NCBI GenBank assembly: GCA_002432195.1
Contig: DJGG01000049.1
Span: 1 to 9,630, forward strand
Length of the DNA: 9,630 nt
Source: Desulfobacteraceae bacterium UBA5852
Lineage (GTDB): Bacteria > Desulfobacterota > Desulfobacteria > Desulfobacterales > UBA5852
Reading direction: 5' to 3'
How positions within the stretch are numbered: the stretch's first letter is position 1; every line of letters begins with the position of its first letter. Positions 7,375-9,630 of the stretch are shown piece by piece. Position numbers and translations under genes: made by a program. Below the pieces are notes generated by a model. It did no database searches, had not been told where the DNA came from, and was given only the letters and a program-made list of their open reading frames with translations.

Positions 7375-8055
7375 ATGAAAACGACATGGCGATCCACCGC
7401 TGTGGCCTTCCTGGTTCTCGCATTTCTGGGCTGCACCAGCTACCAGGGCGGCATGCAGGCGCAGCACTCGGGCTTTCTCGCCGACTACCCGGAGTTCAGC
7501 GAAGGGAAAGACGGCGTGGACCAGGTTTGGATCAAGCCGGGGGTGGACTGGAAGCCCTACAACAAGATCATGCTGGACCAGGTGGTCTTCTACTTCAGCG
7601 AAGGCTCGCAGTACAAAGGGCTCACCTCGGAGGAGGTGGCGGAGCTGAGCGAAGCCTACCACAAGGCCTTCTTCGACGCCCTGCAGCCGGGGGGCTACGT
7701 CTTCGTCTCCGAACCCGGCCCGGGTGTGCTGCGGGTGCGCAGCGCCGTGACCGGCCTGGAGAAGAGCCATCCCGTAGCCAACACCTTCTCCACCGTGATC
7801 CCCGTGGGCATCGCCGTGAACCTGGTGGCCAAGGGCGCCACCGGCGAGAACATCTCGGTGGGCAACTGCACGGCCGAGGGGGAGTTTTTGGACGCGGCCT
7901 CGGGTGAGCGGCTGGCGGCCTTCGTGGATTTCCGGCCCGGGGGCAAGCTGGAAGGCTTCAGCGGCATCGGCCCGGCCAAGGCCTCCTTCGAGTTCTGGGC
8001 CAAGCGCCTGCGCGCGCGGCTGGACGAGCTGCGGGGGGTCAAGGCCGCCCAATAG
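7375..8055 (+). CDS. DUF3313-like lipoprotein of unknown function
   Basis: A 226-residue protein beginning MKTTWRSTAVAFLVLAFLGC. A basic N-end, a hydrophobic core and C20 make a lipoprotein signal; the lipobox FLGC is slightly irregular (F at -3 where L is usual). The mature part has the features of the DUF3313 family of bacterial lipoproteins: GFLADYPEF just after the cysteine, VWIKPGVDWKPYNKIMLD in the first strands, and EPGPGVLRVRSAVTGLE in the middle. A short hydrophobic stretch (about 139-152) sits in the DUF3313-like region. The protein is probably anchored in the outer membrane facing the periplasm. The family has no established biochemical role that I can name. The gene lies 228 bases after the HAD gene and has its own strong ribosome site, so it may be transcribed separately. 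Confidence is high for a lipoprotein and moderate for the DUF number. Confidence 0.8.
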   Translation: MKTTWRSTAVAFLVLAFLGCTSYQGGMQAQHSGFLADYPEFSEGKDGVDQVWIKPGVDWKPYNKIMLDQVVFYFSEGSQYKGLTSEEVAELSEAYHKAFFDALQPGGYVFVSEPGPGVLRVRSAVTGLEKSHPVANTFSTVIPVGIAVNLVAKGATGENISVGNCTAEGEFLDAASGERLAAFVDFRPGGKLEGFSGIGPAKASFEFWAKRLRARLDELRGVKAAQ

Positions 8056-8065
8056 ATCGGTCCCG

Positions 8066-8092
8066 CTTCGGCCGGGTGGCCGGCAGGCCGAG
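8066..8092 (+). terminator. Weak terminator-like inverted repeat after the lipoprotein gene
   Basis: TCGGCC (8068-8073) pairs with GGCCGA (8086-8091) around a 12-base loop, 12 bases after the lipoprotein stop. There is no T-run directly after the stem; the nearest T-tract (TTTTT, about 8112) is some 20 bases further on. It could be the transcript end, but the structure is short. Confidence 0.3.
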
Positions 8093-8099
8093 TAGAGGG

Positions 8100-9630
8100 A
8101 CGCCCGTCAGTTTTTGATTCCTGAGAAATAAGTGCCGTTTATTATCGAGTAGTTCGGGTGGTCAGCTATCACGGCACGCATTCGACCCGATGGCAGGAAT
8201 CGACGCGAATAGCCCCATCGCGGCTTGAGCGGATCTCAGGAGGGCTTTGATGAGGACTCAAAGGCGATTTAGGAGGCGGTCGGATCCCGCTGCCGCCCGG
8301 GCCCAGCGCTTGATATTGCAGGCAATCACTTTGCACGCCACCGCAAAGCACACTTTGGCCGCTCGGCGAACCCGTAGCTTGCCCATTCCGTGGCGGCGTT
8401 TCAGTTCCGACATGGTGGCCTCGACTCCCGAGCGGATCTTATAGCGCTCCCTCCACGGATCCGTCTGCTGCGCGGCATACATCTGATCGCGAAGCCGAAG
8501 CTGGGGCGTGATTTCCAATCGAAAATCCCCTTTGGTGTCGCGCGGATTGCTGCCACAACCGCGATGGTTGGGTGCGCGCACCGGGCAGCGCTCAAGCTTG
8601 TTGCCGGCGCGGCAGATGTCGCCGTTAAAAATCGCGTGCAGCGAGCTGCCTTTTCGGTTGTTGGCGCTGCGCAGGCGGTGATCCACCGGGGGGTGTAGCT
8701 CGGGGCATTTCAGCACCAAACCGTCTTCATCAAACGTAAACTGGTCGCGGCCCATCACCTCCTGCGGCAGACGAGCTCGATTGCCGGGCGTCATGAACTC
8801 GATGTCCCGCTTGATGACCGTCGCCGAAGAGGGTGCCGACGGATAGCCCCCATCGGCAAACAAGGTCTCCGGCTTCAGCCCGGTGGACTCTAATCGGTTG
8901 ATAACGTCGAGGGCCTTACCCACATCCGAACGGGCCGCACCATGCGCTTCGAAGTCGGTGATGATTTCGCTCTTGTCCGCGTAGTTGCAGGTCTCGGTAA
9001 TGTGGACGCTGCAGCCTTTGCCCTTATGACCGTAGGAGGCGTCCGGATCAAAAGGCGATTGCAGCGTATCGCCTTGGCGCTTCTCATTTAGAATGACCGA
9101 CGGGCTGGGTTGGCCCCCATCGGCACCGGCTTCTGCCCGCACCTGACATTGCTCTTGGAACAGGCGCACCAGCAGCTGATAGGGCTCGTTGGACCCAACC
9201 GGAGGATCGTTGTCAAAGAGCACCACCAGGCGGTGCATATACGCTGCGAGCTCTTCCAGTTTTTGCTTGTGCCCGGAGGGCCCCATCCCGAACCAGCCTG
9301 CCGGTTCGCGCTGGTGCCGGTCCTGAATGGCCTGGGGTATGCGCGCACGATGTGCATGTCGGGATCGTGGGCGGCCAGCCGCCGGCGGAACTCCACCAGA
9401 GATCGTCGGGACAGATCGGCCTCCTGCTCGCTGACATGAAGCGCGTAGCGCCATCGGATATCAAAGCCGAAGGCATCCAGCGCCTGCTGGTCGCTCAGGT
9501 TGTTCAACTCTTGGAGCAGGCATAACCCGAGCAGGCGGGCTACGCTGAATTCGGCCGCTCCGTCTGCCCGCAAAGCCCCGCGAAAGGATCCTCCGATAGG
9601 AGCAAAATGGGTAGAACTTCACGCCGGAAC
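8100..9630 (-). mobile_element. Insertion-sequence remnant, IS1182-like
   Basis: The element includes the broken transposase and probably part of the spacer to its left, which becomes visibly more AT-rich at about 8108-8155 than the flanking genes. The left end is placed only approximately, because the matching right terminal repeat lies outside the window and no target duplication can be tested. It marks this side of the window as a place where mobile DNA has landed. Confidence 0.55.
8258..9630 (-). pseudogene. IS1182-like transposase, frameshifted and internally deleted, truncated by the window edge
   Basis: Two minus-strand frames make up one broken transposase. The N-terminal part (from the right edge to about 9341) reads FAPIGGSFRGAL, then LLGLCLLQELNNLSDQQALDA and LSRRSLVEFRRRL, typical of IS1182-type transposases. 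Near 9341 the frame shifts by one, and the rest runs from GWFGMGPSGHKQKLEELA to the stop at 8258-8260. It contains LQSPFDPDASYGHKGKG, a probable catalytic aspartate in FADGGYPS (codon 8852-8854) and a probable catalytic glutamate in SGVEATMSELKRR (codon 8420-8422). The segment with the first catalytic aspartate (a DST-type motif expected between these parts) is missing in all three minus-strand frames, so about 80-100 residues seem deleted. A further stop, TGA at 9619-9621, interrupts the N-terminal frame. The gene is therefore inactive. The family call rests on these remembered motifs; a related DDE family is the alternative. Confidence 0.8.

Noticed and set aside
8238..8444. Small plus-strand ORF behind an AGGAGG-like sequence
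   Set aside because: It is antisense to the conserved C-terminus of the transposase and has no recognisable content; the purine run is probably chance.

Overview
The window is GC-rich bacterial DNA. A strict or facultative anaerobe in or near the Desulfobacterota (delta-proteobacteria) is the best guess. The reasons are a multihaem c-type cytochrome with TPR repeats, a B12-type radical SAM protein and a periplasmic sulfatase, but no marker gene here fixes the taxon. All intact genes are on the + strand; the only minus-strand gene is a broken transposase at the right edge.

Left part (1-4152): the tail of a DJ-1/PfpI-family protein, then an enolase-superfamily (muconate-cycloisomerase-like) enzyme that lacks the first catalytic lysine, then an 887-residue ORF. 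The first ~385 residues of that ORF are a cytoplasmic B12-binding/radical SAM protein. The rest is the C-terminal part of a multihaem cytochrome c with HEAT-like and TPR repeats. The two halves belong in different cell compartments and the join is abrupt, so this is either a gene fusion made by an in-frame deletion, an assembly chimera, or a new architecture. It is the most notable item in the window.

Middle part (4153-8055): a 336-base non-coding stretch, then three genes for exported proteins: a type I (formylglycine) sulfatase with a Sec-type signal peptide, a secreted HAD-superfamily phosphatase 63 bases downstream, and a DUF3313-like lipoprotein. A perfect 12-bp hairpin lies between the sulfatase and HAD genes. 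Sulfatase and HAD enzyme look like a periplasmic pair removing sulfate and phosphate esters; the lipoprotein has its own ribosome site and may be a separate unit.

Right part (8056-9630): a 202-base spacer, then an IS1182-like transposase on the minus strand. It is frameshifted and seems to lack the segment carrying the first catalytic aspartate, so it is a dead insertion-sequence remnant that continues past the window edge. No tRNA, rRNA, CRISPR array or riboswitch was seen.
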